The position numbers were made by a program, and so were the translations under genes. The notes beneath the pieces are model-generated. The model was given only the letters and a program-made list of their open reading frames with translations. It was not told where the DNA came from and did no database searches. Positions 35,093 through 47,300 of a DNA stretch of 64,000 bases are shown here, one piece after another. Location: the NCBI GenBank assembly GCA_964304625.1, contig OZ199838.1, forward strand, positions 4,216,001 through 4,280,000, in the 5' to 3' direction. Within the stretch, counting starts at the first letter, position 1; each line of letters begins with the position of its first letter. Source of the stretch: Kudoa neothunni (Eukaryota; Cnidaria).

Positions 35093-38000
35093 TCAGTGCG
35101 AAGCGTTGCCAGATACGTGGTGTTTGTACACCGAGTGGCTCGCTTCCAGAATTGTGGTGGTGATCTGTTTCTTCAGCCTTTTGGTCATCTTTTTGGAGAA
35201 TATAAGCAGCTTGAAGACTTCAGTATTCGAGGCCAAGTGAGAACCAAGGGAACCAAAGATTAGGGCTTTAGATTCCACGGTGAAACCAAGTTTCTCCAAG
35301 AAAAGCTTCTCATCAGCATAGGTGGTTGATTTGTGCTCTCTGACTTCTAAAAGTCGTTCGTTCGAGGATTCAAATGGAATGGACAGATCTATCATCAGCA
35401 CGGATTGTTTCCATTCGTTCATTAAGACGAGATCAGGTCGACGAGGGAAACCTTCAATAAACGTAGAGTCCACGAAGAGACGTTGGTTTTTCTTGATTTT
35501 CAGTTTGATTTTTTCAGCAATGAGATTGAGGATTTGATTGTGGCGGGACATGATTTGTTCCGTGTTGAACTTGCATCCATTGAGTATGTGTGAAGTGGTT
35601 TCGTGTGCCATTGGACAATGACGGCAAGACGTGATGTTGGTTTTCTTGATTTTGTACATATTCATCATTGTTGGGAGTAAATTCAACCAGCATGTAATGC
35701 AAACTGAGCCGTACTTACTTTAATATGCCCAAAATGGATCCATGTGTTGGAGCATTTATCATCCGCAGACGAACAGCAGGCCTTCCCTTGATCAGGTAGT
35801 GACTTCCATGAGACAAAATTGCGATTTTGGAGATGCCAGCGAAGTTTTTTAATGAGGGTTGGACGGACGTTGGAGATGAAAGCACTAGGAGGACGTTGTA
35901 GGGATGTGTTATCGAGTTCCAAATTATAATCCGTGTCGCGGTCGCATTTAAACCTGACTTTAATTTGTTTCCTATACGGTCGTAAACTGGAGAAGAGTGT
36001 GGTGATATCCTTATTATTGACAGCAAGTTTGTCGTCAGAATTGAGGAAATCAGCGGCATTAGGAAGGTTAGAGTTTTTGGGGATACGGCTCTAATGGACT
36101 TGTGTAGTGAATCAATGGCCAAATTGTGAACATTATCATCAGCACTTTGGATTGTTTAGAGCGGAAGAGACCCGTAGTGCTCTATAATCGTCTACTATAT
36201 TCCTTAGACCAAGGCCACCCAACTTAGTGGGGGTGTAGAAGAATGACTTATTAACTGCCGTAGGAAACTTAAACCAATTACATACATGAGAATTTATAAA
36301 TGAATTAAGTGAGTTTAACTCTTCAATACGGAGTTGAGTAGTTTTCATACGGAAGTCTAACATTGGAAGGAGATAGATTTTCAAAATGTGTAATTTCATG
36401 TAAGGGAAAGAGAAACGAATTTGAAATTTTTGTTAGTTTGTCTTTGAAAACAGAAATTTGTGGTTTTAAATCTTGGAAGGATTGTAGATTTTTGTTAGTT
36501 CCAAGATACTTATAAAATTGCACATTTGTCATATCAGGTATAGGTTGATCATTTAAAACAAGGGGAGAGAAGAAGGCTGGATCATTAATTATCAGTTGTT
36601 TAGTCCTAGAATGGTATTTTGCTTGTATGGACCTGCACTTTGATGTATTAGTCTTCATTTCCACAATCTTCAAATAATTCTCAAATTCTTTCAGCACTTT
36701 CTCCGCCTTCTCTCTGGAATCGGACACAAAAACCAAATCATCAGCGTAGGCGAGAGTGGAAATTGCAGGACCGTCTTTAATGTTGTATCCAACGTCGTGC
36801 TCTTCCATTAAAATTAAAAATGGATCGATCACCAGATTAAAAAGCAGCGGTGACATTGGACACCCTTGTCTTACTCCCCTACCATTCATAGTGTGATTAA
36901 CAGTATTTTGGTTCTGGTCTCTCACCAGGTTGTAGGAGTTGGAGTAAAGGAAACGAATTAAGTGGATAACATCTTGAGAAATACCTCTAACACTTAGTTG
37001 ATGTAAAATAAGCCAGTGGGGGACAGAATCGAATGCCTTGCGCAAATCGATCCATGTTAAATGAAGGTTGGATTGTCTCCTACGGAAATCGTTTAAAACT
37101 TCTTGGAGGGTGAAGGCGTGTTCAACACAACCTTCACCAGGTTGGAATCCTTTCTGGCTTGGGTAAAGTTCAATCTCTGGTCGAATGCGGGAATAAAGGG
37201 CGGACATAAAGATGCGGTACAATGTTTGCGTTATACAGATCGGACGATAGTCTAATGAGGAAGATGGGTCAGGATTTTCAGTTTTAGGGATTAAGATCAT
37301 TCTTGATTCCAACCAGCGCTTCGGTACTTTGTTGGCAGAGATGAATTTATCGAACATAGGAAGGAGAATGGATTCAATATTCGGGATAGACTTCCAAAAC
37401 TTCATATGGATGCCGTCCGTACCTGAAGAAGTGTCAGCCTTGGCTCTCTGGACAGCACTCAAGACATTTTGAATGCCAACGCTAAATGGCGAGGGGTTAT
37501 CTGGATATATTTGAGTTAATTGTGGATCAGAAGAGGAAGAGGAAGGATTTATTGAGTTTGGAGTTTTTGGGTGAATATCGGCATTGCCATCAAAGTCAAA
37601 CTCTTCGGAATCTGTGCAGAAGCCATTTTTTTGATTGTTATTGTTAGAAGGAAGGGGGTCGTTAGAAACATTAATGAGAACAGATTTATCGGGATTTTGT
37701 GGTGAGGAATTAATTTTTGAGTTTGAAACAGGTCTGATACCAGTGATGTAGGACTGGGAGGCAAGATGCTCTGGAACGGTTGGAGTGTCAAAGGTAAGCG
37801 AGTTTACAATGTCTTCTGCAGATGCCTGGCACCATACGGGTTTCGGGTCAGTAATTTCCCTCACACATTTCTTCGGATTAACTTTAAAAAGGGCCCTCAG
37901 ACGAATAGCTTCATCTGTATTCCATGGACCCTTTTCGGTGGTATCTTCCTTAGGATTTTTATTAGTGACGGGAGGAGAGTTGTTATCAACAGCATTGTCA

Positions 38001-38161
38001 GGCTCAACAATGATAATTTCATCAGAACCATTATTGGTGTTTGAACTAGGATTATTTTGGGAGTTGTGTGATTTTTTTGAGTTAGGTTCAAAAGGAAGGT
38101 GAGTTTTGGGAGGGTTATTGGGAAGATTATTTTTTGGTTTAGGAATAAAATGAAGATTCAA
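35093..38161 (-). pseudogene. LINE copy 2 reverse transcriptase and restriction-like endonuclease
   Basis: A 612-codon segment begins at 38161. Residues 79-112 hold the R2/R4-type pre-RT motif (WNTDEAIRLRALFKVN, KKCVREITDP). The polymerase then follows: RMILIPKTENPDPSSSLDYR (about 287-306), GFQPGEGCVEHAF (338), IDLRKAFDSVPHWL (371), GRGVRQGCPMSPLLFNL (427) and the catalytic YADD (472-475). After frame breaks near 36330, 36130 and 35700 come the thumb, then a zinc motif CRHCPMAHETTSHILNGC near 35620-35570. Last is the PD-(D/E)XK endonuclease with RRPDLVLMNEW and VLMIDLSIP. It would nick the target and prime cDNA synthesis there. The catalytic motifs are still readable but the frame is broken. 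Confidence 0.88.
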
Positions 38162-41100
38162 AGACTTAGCTTAGCATGGATAGTGGCAAGACGAATAAAA
38201 TCATCATAATAGTCATCAATGTCTATATTGTTGTCGCCAAATTTAACGTTTAATGCAATTAATCATTTGCACAAGCTTTTAATTTGTCGGCGCGTTTTTC
38301 TTTATCATCCACATAGTCTGGGTCATCTTTGTTTTTATTGGATTTTATATTTTGCTGTGAATTTGGACATTGGGATTTAGTTTTGGAATTTACATCATCC
38401 ACAAGAATATCGTCATAGATCTCAGTTTTACGCCTATCCTGTGACGTAATGACTGGCTTTTTCTTTGGTTTTTGGACTGACGAAACTGAAGGACATTGAG
38501 AAGTACAAAAATTGTCTGGATGAGCTTTAGTTGATCTTTTCGTTGAGATTGGTGGCCTGTTAACGGGAGGTAGTTTGTATTTTGATTTGTTCTTGTTTAA
38601 AATTGAATCAACTAGAATGACATCTTGCGACAAAGGGGTTGAAAAAGATTCTAAATGTTTCGGGACCTTTTCATTATAAACCGGATTTAATGCTGATTTT
38701 AGGTTAAACATTGGATTGGGACTATTAAAATTAACACAGGAAAGATCATTATTAGTATAAGAATGTTCAATAATTGGAATATCGGATTGATTATCTGAGA
38801 CTAAAGGGAATTCCTCACTACAAACATATCCTGCTGATTCTAGAGCTTTTCCTAATTCCACAAAATCTTGTGTGGTACAATAATTTGGATTATCTTGTTC
38901 ATCACTATCGTTACTCAGGGATTCGATATTTATTGGTAATTGTTTAGATGAATCAGGAACTATAGATATAGATATAGATTGGGATGGTGGGGATGAATTT
39001 TGGGAATCAAGGGTGGTAATTTTATTAAAAGGATCAACATTCTTTTGCTCGCTGATAAAATCATTAATTTCTTGTGAATTAAGTAAGATAGGTTGAGTTA
39101 GAGGAGAATTTTCATCATCCGAGTCTCTTGTGAATTTAATCTTTTTAGCTTTCGGATGATCAAGATGGAAAAATTTGATGTGGTATCCAAATCAATGTTC
39201 TTGTCAGAATAAGTCCTCTTTTTAGCGCTTTTAGACTTTAATTGAGGTTCAAGTGTCGAAACTGGTTGCTGATTTAACTGATTATATGCATTGTTGTTTT
39301 CATTATTCATCTCATTATTACTGTTATTATTATTTGCATTTTTATTTTTTTTAGTTGACTGAGAATTAAGTTGTTTAGTGATAATTGTTGGGACAAATTT
39401 GCGCTTTTTAGAATGTTTGGTTGATAGGTTGTTTGATTTAGAACTATTTTTAATAGCTGAGGAATTAACAGGTGATTTAATTAAATTAGATTTATTATTC
39501 TCGGTTATTTGTTCAGAAGTATTGTGTGATTTAGTGTTTGTAGTGTTGACATTATTCGTCGACTTTTCATAAAAGATGGCAATATCTTCATTAATATCAG
39601 TTAAATTCTCAATTTTTTCCTCATCCGAAATATTATTAATGTAGTTAAAATTACTATTATTATCATTATTATGTGAGGAGTTTGATACGACTGAATTAGA
39701 AATTAAATCTACATTGATGTTTTTAGAATTTGAAGAGTTGTCAGCGTTTTTATCATTATTATCGGTTAATGAGGTATTATCATGAGGATATGGTTTATTA
39801 TTTAGTGAGATATCAGAATTAGCATTATTATTATTATTTAGATCAGAGCTGGATGAGCTCTCGGTAGTATAATTGTTATTAAAATTAGAGCTAGATGGGC
39901 TCTCGCTGCTATTAATGTTATTAGCATGTTTAGAGGAAGTATGGATCAAAGTGGAATTAGAATTATTAGTTTCAACTGAGTTAGAAAGTGGATTACAGTT
40001 ATTGCCAACCGGATTGGTTAAAATCTCGTTAGAACTTGTTATTTGGTCATTTGAGTTAATTTTAGAGTTATTATTATGATCATGCTGTTTATTTAGATTA
40101 GTTATACTTGGTTTATTGTTAAAATTATTGGGATTTGTATGACTTGTTAGATTAGAATCATCAACGATGGTCGAACGATTGTTAACGAAGTTAGTAGAAC
40201 GGGAATTTTTAGAATTTAAGTCAAAGTTATGGTTAGGATTAGTATTACAGTTAGATTCAACAGCAGTAGTTGATTTATCGTTCATTACATTCTCAGTTGA
40301 GTTATCATTAATAGTAGGATTAGTTAAAATGTTTATTTCATTAGAATTAGTGTGATTACTAGTGTTAGAGTTATTAGTAGGAGTATTAATGGTTGAATGG
40401 GTTGATAAAGTAGGATTAAGATTATTGTTAGAATCTTGATGTAAAGTTGCTTCATTGGCAATTGATTGTTGTAGTTTAATAAAAGAATCCAGTAAAGCAC
40501 AATTATCCTCTTGTGAGGAAACTGTACTTTCTTGTTTTAAGGGAGAATTTTTAAGATTAAGTTCATTGAGTTGAATATCATTTGGCGCAGTGTTAATATT
40601 AGGAGATAATTTCTCACTAGCAACTATTGATTCATTATTGTTTCCTGTATTAATTTTAATTGAATTACATATCAAGGAAGGGTTAGTCTTCTTTGAGGAA
40701 AAAGATGAAAGGTAGTTAGTATGATCCGGTTGATTGTTTACATGATTAATATTAGATGAATCATTGTTATTGTTACTAAAGGTATTATCATTCAAATATT
40801 TTTTAACTAGGTCATCATATGCTGATTTGTCAAATTGTTTATTTGCATTTGTATTTGTGTTTATATTAAGATTTAGATTTGGATTTAAGTTAGTTGGATT
40901 AATGGAGTTTTTATGAGTATCTTTAGGTAATGTATTAACATTTGAATTATCACTATAATTATCTGGTGATTGTTGTGATATAGATTCAGTTTTAAGTGGT
41001 TTAAACGAAGGAAGTGGCCATTCGTCGTCTGATGACGCTTCATCACGACACGAAAACGAAGGTTCACTGTCCGAATCGTAAACTTTAATATATTGTGTGT

Positions 41101-42361
41101 TAATTTTTGAATTATCATTATCGTTATTTGGATATGATTTAACTATTGTGTATTTTTTATCTGAAGCTATATTGATATATTTAATCTTACGATTAGAAAA
41201 GTCATTATTAGAAGTAGGAGTAGAATTGTTATTATTATTAGTGGATAAAGTTTTTGCGCGCATTATTTCATTAATGTCTTCGAGAATCGTTACATCATCT
41301 ACCTCTTCTTCCATAACAGAGTTGTCAGAGTTTAAATTATCATCATTAAAATTTCCATTATTAAAATTGTTATGATTTAAGTCATAGATTGGCTCAATAT
41401 TTAAATACTCTGAAAGATCGTCAATACAACAATCATCAACAGTATTTTCAATATCAGCATTAGTAGCATTAGTAGCATTAGAAGGTGAATTAATGTTAGT
41501 GTTAGATTTAATTGGTAAATTATTTAAATTTGAATTTTCTGGAATAACTCCTGAACATGGTTGATTGGGTAGTGATGATTTATATGCATCTGGATAACAT
41601 TTATTAAAGCAGTATCCGGCGAATGTGAAAGGATTATTGGTTAAATCAACAGAGCGAGTCTCAATAATTGCGCCTACTAATGAGTTTTCATAATTGGTTT
41701 TATTAATGTTAGTATTATTATCGTTAGTGTTATTATGTGAGTTAGAGTTAGAGTTAGAACTAGAATTTGGATTAGTATTAAGGGATGTGCAAGTAGGGGA
41801 TAGCGAATTGACAAAAGTTCCCACAATAGGGTCATTATGGGTTTGCAAATGATTGTTAATGTTTACTATTGGATTAGTTATATTAAGTGGATTAATTCTA
41901 GAAAATTTAATGTTTTTAGAAGAATCTAACAAACTAGGATCAAAGTTGTAATGCAATTTAAGATATTCAGAATATTTGTGATTTAATTTAGGAAACATTT
42001 GCAAATCCGACTCGATGCAAATGGAGCCATTCTTTTCTAAAAGTGACTCTGGAAAGTCTCCAGAGTCAATTTCAGCCTGAATTACGTCAAATAACTCATT
42101 CAGGATGACTTCACGACTTAACAAATTCTTCTTAAGAGCATCATTTAAGCGTCTACGTCGAGGTCGATTCTCCGATGGCGTTTGTTCCAGCTGTAGCGCA
42201 TAGATTTTAAGGCGTTCAGCATTTCTAACGTATTTAGCTACTACTTTTCAAACTAAAGGCAGCTTATGGGACTTGTCCTTAACTTGTAAATAATAGGCAG
42301 TATAGTAAATCAACATGCATCTGGGCATGCTTTCTGTGGAAAACCCACTTAATGCGCTCAT
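38162..42361 (-). pseudogene. LINE copy 2 Asn/Ser-rich N-terminal region
   Basis: About 1,400 codons. The first about 115 are conserved with copy 1 (MSALSGFSTESMPRC, KYVRNAERLKIYALQLE, SGDFPESL) and contain one stop near 42250. Then comes one uninterrupted 1,008-codon stretch (42124-39098), mostly Asn, Ser, Thr and Asp, with conserved islands such as FTFAGYCFNKCYPDAYKSSL, SASDDEWPLPSFKPL-like acidic motifs and KHSKKRKFVPTII (a possible nuclear localisation signal). After frame changes near 39150 and 38258 it runs into the RT part. No CCHH zinc finger or Myb motif of the R2 type was found. Such a long low-complexity leader is unusual for this LINE group. Its function is unknown; RNA binding or condensation is conceivable. 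Confidence 0.8.
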
Positions 42362-42451
42362 AGTGATTATAATTTAGCAGCAATAGAAAGAAGACACAAG
42401 GATAAACGAATTACTTGTAACCAAAGAGCAAAAAAAGTACAGCAAAAATGC

Positions 42452-42464
42452 AAAAATCGAAAAA
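42452..42464 (-). terminator. candidate Pol III terminator supplied by the LINE leader
   Basis: On the minus strand two runs of five T lie 9 and 17 nt downstream of the tRNA's last base, inside the LINE 5' leader. Four or more T end Pol III transcripts. Copy 1 starts with an equivalent pair of T runs (T5 and T6, 34938-34927). Assignment is by motif only. Confidence 0.55.
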
Positions 42465-42473
42465 CGAATTTCA

Positions 42474-42545
42474 CAGCGAAACCAAGTTTCGATCTTGGGA
42501 CCTCAGGGTTATGAGCCCTGCGCGCTTCCTCTGCGCCATCTCGCT
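42474..42545 (-). tRNA. initiator tRNA-Met (anticodon CAT)
   Basis: 72 nt fold into a full cloverleaf. Acceptor AGCGAGA/TTTCGCT has A1:T72 and one G-T pair; D stem GCGC/GCGC; anticodon stem CAGGG/CCCTG around CTCATAA; variable AGGTC; T stem CCAAG/CTTGG with loop ATCGAAA. A1:T72, three G-C pairs closing the anticodon stem, and A54/A60 in the T loop are eukaryotic initiator hallmarks. An A box (TGGCGCAGAGG) is present; the B-box region is GATCGAAAC. The discriminator base is G where A73 is usual, and it coincides with the junction to the LINE, so the element may have contributed it. The gene is probably transcribable; use in translation is untested. Confidence 0.93.
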
Positions 42546-43984
42546 CTTTGTTTGGGACGATGTATTCTTTGTTTATATACTCAAAAATACTGTTCTAATA
42601 ATTGGTCTCCTAAGTCTATTTATAAACTTTTTGAAAATTTTTCTTGCTGTATTTTCGATCTATGCTTTATAATTAGATATATTTATACGCAATAATTGAC
42701 TTTTTTATGTATATTTGTTCTTTTTATTCTTGATTCAAGTTGGTTGTATGCTTTTCAATATTCGTAAATTAAGTATTATATGCTCGCATAAACAAAAGTA
42801 CTATTTTTTCACTAATTATAATGATAAACAATAGTAAAATCAATAATCGTCTCTATCCATACAGTTTAATGAAACTCACAGCCAATGTAGAATTACTTCA
42901 TTCTCTAATTTGCGTAAAATGGTTCATTATAAAAAGATATTCATCAAAACAATTGTTTCTTCGCAACAATGGTAATATTTGATGAATAATTCAGTGTTAG
43001 TCACAATTATCTAGTGATAATAATTACCATCAATCGCATTAATCAATAAAATTATTTATCCCAGAAAATTCATTCAATTCTAATTATAAGATATTATTTC
43101 TTTTTCCTCTTACATTTCCTCAAAAATAATATCATGTTAGCCATTTACACCTGCATTAGTCATAGAAATGAAAGATCGATTAAACCATACAATGAAAATA
43201 AGATAAAAATTTAAAACGAAGATTTCTGATCATCAGAAAACCAACAAGGAGGTGGTATCAAACTATCAGATGATTTATCTTTCATAATAAAATTATGCAT
43301 TATGATGCTTAGAATGATAAAGTTCAGTTTCTCCTCCAATTCGTTAAGTCTAACTAACAACCATTAATATAATTCGTGCAAGGCTTCCCGATATATATTA
43401 TTTCGAAAATCTCGATAATTTTAATCTTCAGTGAATTTGTTAATTTTGATCAATCTTATAGGATACGACAGACCCCTTTCCAATATCTCGGCAGCCTTCC
43501 TTAAGTAAGAACCGGCGATATGTGGAATGTAGGGGTCGAGAGAAACTTAACCATATGAGAAAATGCGCTGGCGAATACAGCTTTCACTATAATTTTAAAT
43601 CATGTAGAACAAAATATTTGTCGCGAAGAAATACACTCTCAACATTATCTAAATCATGTCCTTAAATTATTCCATCTGCGTTGTGTTAGAGGGTGCTGAA
43701 CAACTATTCTAATGAAAGCATTTTAAATGGCTTTAAATTCAACGATATTTTCCTAAAACAATTTATCCGGGGTATATTTTTAAGTCATTCCTTCTAAGTC
43801 CGGACAGAAAAATTATTCGGACACAGCGTGTAGTTAATAAATAGGATGAGAGTCAAATTTGTAAAAAGAACGTTTTGAGTGTTGATAAAACTCTCCAAAA
43901 CAAGTGTTTTTCGGCGGTCGTTATAATTCATGAGGAAGGAAGAGTTATATTGCAAAAACATTAAAGGCGCCACAACATTCGAAC
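42546..43984. other. 5' flank of the tRNA gene, otherwise nothing identified
   Basis: AT-rich sequence with no convincing ORF; upstream side of the tRNA gene (minus strand). No snRNA-type or other RNA gene recognised. Confidence 0.35.
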
Positions 43985-44373
43985 GAATTATAACAGCCTG
44001 TATAGTAAGGAAGAATGGAGTTTTTGGTAGAGGTTCCTCACAGAACAACGGAAACTTAACAAAATTAAAACATACATTCACCCCGGCTTCATTATCCTAA
44101 CTGATTATTTCAAAAGTTACGGGACAAACCACAATTTACATAATTCATCGCATTGTACATGACAGTATAGTATATGTGGATACTATCACAGGAGCTCGTA
44201 CAAACACAACAGATGGACCGTGGGGTACTATCAAATACAAAATATCATTAAGAACAAAATTCCAGTTACTGAAGATGGTTTTGTCAGTATTGGTAGCATC
44301 AATAAATTTCACGATTATTTGTCATGGAGAAAAAACCATTATAAATTATGGAATAGATTTATATCATCATTAA
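43985..44373 (+). pseudogene. Merlin (IS1016/ISXO2-like) transposase fragment 1
   Basis: Two short segments resemble the second half of Merlin transposases: EFLVEVPHRTTETLTKLK, then after a stop ITGARTNTTDGPWGTIKYKI, the block around the last catalytic residue (usually HTNTIE, here RTNTTD). The N-terminal zinc ribbon and first catalytic Asp were not found upstream, so only about a third of the gene remains. Confidence 0.65.
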
Positions 44374-47300
44374 ACAACAATAGTTAAAACTACAGTTTAA
44401 TCATCATTTTCTCGATTTTTATAAAGTGTTTTCTCAATGGCACTAATTCTTTGTTAATCAAATTAGGGGGTTTATATCAAAGTTAAGCCATCCATGACTT
44501 TTGATTTAAAAGCTGGGATATAATTCGCAATCTGATTTAAGGTAGTTTATATTCAAAGAACTGCAATTCATTATTAAGAATTGCCTCATCTGCTAAATTC
44601 TATGCCAATTGAATTGGGATCAAATTGAGCGTCTTAAACCAAAATACTGTCCTTAAGACTACGAAAAAACTAATTTCCTCTTACACCACAGAATGGATAT
44701 TCCCAAGATGGCACATCAACAATGTTTTTTCCAAACTTATTACTACCATTAAATGTCTAGATTTTTCAAGCATGTATTTTTTTCTATGGAATGAAATATT
44801 ATAGCCATCGACTGTGCAAAAAGATTAAACTAATTATTCAATATTTAACATAAGGTCGCTTCATTTTCCCGTGAAGCAATTATATTTTAGAATCATGAAA
44901 AAATGATTCAACATATTCTAAATGAAAAAATTTTAAATTCCCTCATGATGACAGTTCAACCGCCTCCATTTTATTTTTAAAACAAAACACAACATTAATT
45001 AACAATTTAATGATAAATAAAATTGTTTAAGTAAAGTAACAACTATAAGTCCACTTGAGGATTTATGTATGTTTCTTGTAAAATGATGAATATAAATTCA
45101 ATTATTTGTATTATTTATTCGATAGACTATAGAAATATATTATGCATATTGACAATGAATACAAAAAACTATTAAAATAAAGCATTGGCTATTGGTACGA
45201 AAGTTTCTAATCCAATGTGGCGAATGCGCACTCGTCAATTTTAATCCCAGTGACTCATATAATAATTGACCTATAAAGCTTATTTTTAGAATCTGCTGTA
45301 TTTAATTATTTTTGGCCCCTAAGAGCGGTGGCGAAAGACCAAAAATATTTCAGTACAATCAAAATTATACCTACCTGGATATTATGATCCCTGCCAATAA
45401 CCACTTCCTTTAAATAACTAGAATTTTGACCATCAATATACATACAACTTGTGTTAGTTGGTAAATGGAATAAGAATTAAACTATTTGTGCATACGACGA
45501 AGATTTTAACGAATCATGAAGAATAGGGTTAATTATTGGAAATTCGCAATAAATTATCTATCCATGGCTTGATATATGTACTAACTAGATACAATATACT
45601 TCAGTGATATTGAAAAAAATGATAATTTTAGTAAATTCATATTCATCTGAGGTTAAGCCACTTCAAAATTTAAAATTTTAACGAATAATTTCCCGTAAAA
45701 AATTGCGTTTAAATAATGCATATATTACGTTATATTACGTTACTCGGAAAAAATTCGTCTAGAAACTAACTCATGTTATTGTTTACATAAATATCAGAGA
45801 AATTTAGATATCACGATCCAAAAATCTTTGGATATCACTTTAAACAGTTGAAATAAGGAATAAATATAATAAATAAATAGACAAAGATTTAAATAAAATG
45901 ACCAACACACGCATATAAGCAAAAAAAGGAACAAACTAAATGAACAATATTATTTAATATATTTCATTTGCATTACGTAACGATTAAAGAAAAAGGAGTT
46001 AGAATTTTTACGAAAAGAAATTATATAATCTAGTATAAATTGTAAATAAACCAAATTAGCAATAAATGACGCTTAATTGAACCCTGTTAACTAACTTTAT
46101 AAATATTATACTTTATCTAAGAAATTCCAAAATCAAATGACCACATTCTATCGTTGAATAGATATGAAATGCAAACTAGAAGAAACTAAAAACAACACAA
46201 TAATATATAAGCATATTACATTGTTTTCTCCATTATCAATGTCATCATTGTATTTTGAATTTTGTCAACTCATTTATCAAAGCACAATAAGTGCTGATCA
46301 TTGTTCTTTATTGGAAGAATACATGAGAGTTCAAAAAATAAGTGTAGTTCCTTCTGTCTTCCAAGAACGAATATTTCAGTTACGACAACTTTATGAAATG
46401 TTTCGGATAAGAAAAAAGTCATCATTATATTTAATGAGATCAGAGTGAATTCGAGCTCGATGTATTGACCAATTATATGCCCATTAAAAATAAATTCAGG
46501 GCGCCATATGGATAAATCGTCTCTTTCGAGAACGAATTTTCGGTTTCCGTGACATTTTCAAGTTAGCGAGGAGTTATACACATAATTGACTGTCTGTTGC
46601 AACTGTCCATTTCTTTTGATCGTTCAGCGAATAAATGACTTTGGATATTGAAATCTAAAAAGGAATCTAACTAGATATTCACACTAGGCAATATAATATT
46701 TAATGGTCAAATGCTAATCGATTATTTACTTAATCCAGCAAAATGTTTGTATTGATTGTATATTCATGTGGGTACACTGAAACTGGCGGATAATCCCATT
46801 AAGAACACAAATATTCAAAATCCAGCTGTACAATTTACAAAAGATTTGTATTGGTAAGCAAGAATAAATATAAAATATTGTATAAGAATTCAGCTTGGTT
46901 TTACGCTAATCCTTCACGATCAGTGGAATAATGTGAATACCAATCTATGATGAGATTAAACAACGGAAGCTGGGAATAGTAATCAATGTTGTTACTAACA
47001 CCATAAAGCCGACTGGAAAATCTAAGCCATCATCAGCAAATTTGCATCGTCGACCACGTGATCCGAATTTAGTGAAATGTGACCGATTATTTATTGAGCC
47101 TATTTTAAATCATTGCGAAGCTTGCCGATTTATTATGAGATCGATGTATCTGAGACGCTTTAGACCTCACTTAAAACTTTTATACAAATTTTGGATTAAC
47201 TCTTTCAGTCCTGAAAATCACGGAATAGGAATATATTGTTTTAATCGCTGATAAATATTTAGTTTTATAAAAATAAACAGTTTGTCGAAAATTTTGGGAA

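Larger units (their letters stand above)
34977..42472 (-). mobile_element. tRNA-targeted RLE-type LINE, copy 2 (full length, decayed)
   Basis: About 7.5 kb between two 36-bp copies of tRNA 3'-half sequence. Leftwards from 42472: a 111-nt leader starting with T-rich sequence, ATG at 42361-42359, a long Asn/Ser-rich region (to about 38162), reverse transcriptase, a CCHC-like zinc motif and a restriction-like endonuclease ending at 35093, then a 116-nt 3' end without poly(A). Domain order and the single C-terminal endonuclease place it with the R2/R4/NeSL group of non-LTR retrotransposons. The whole span could have been one ORF of about 2,400 codons, interrupted now by some eight stops or frameshifts. 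It has the same orientation as the tRNA gene. Confidence 0.88.

Noticed and set aside
46164-47251. ORFs of 94 and 69 codons considered as host genes
   Set aside because: Unrecognised; no splice partners or conserved motifs visible, so mentioned only in the surrounding stretch.
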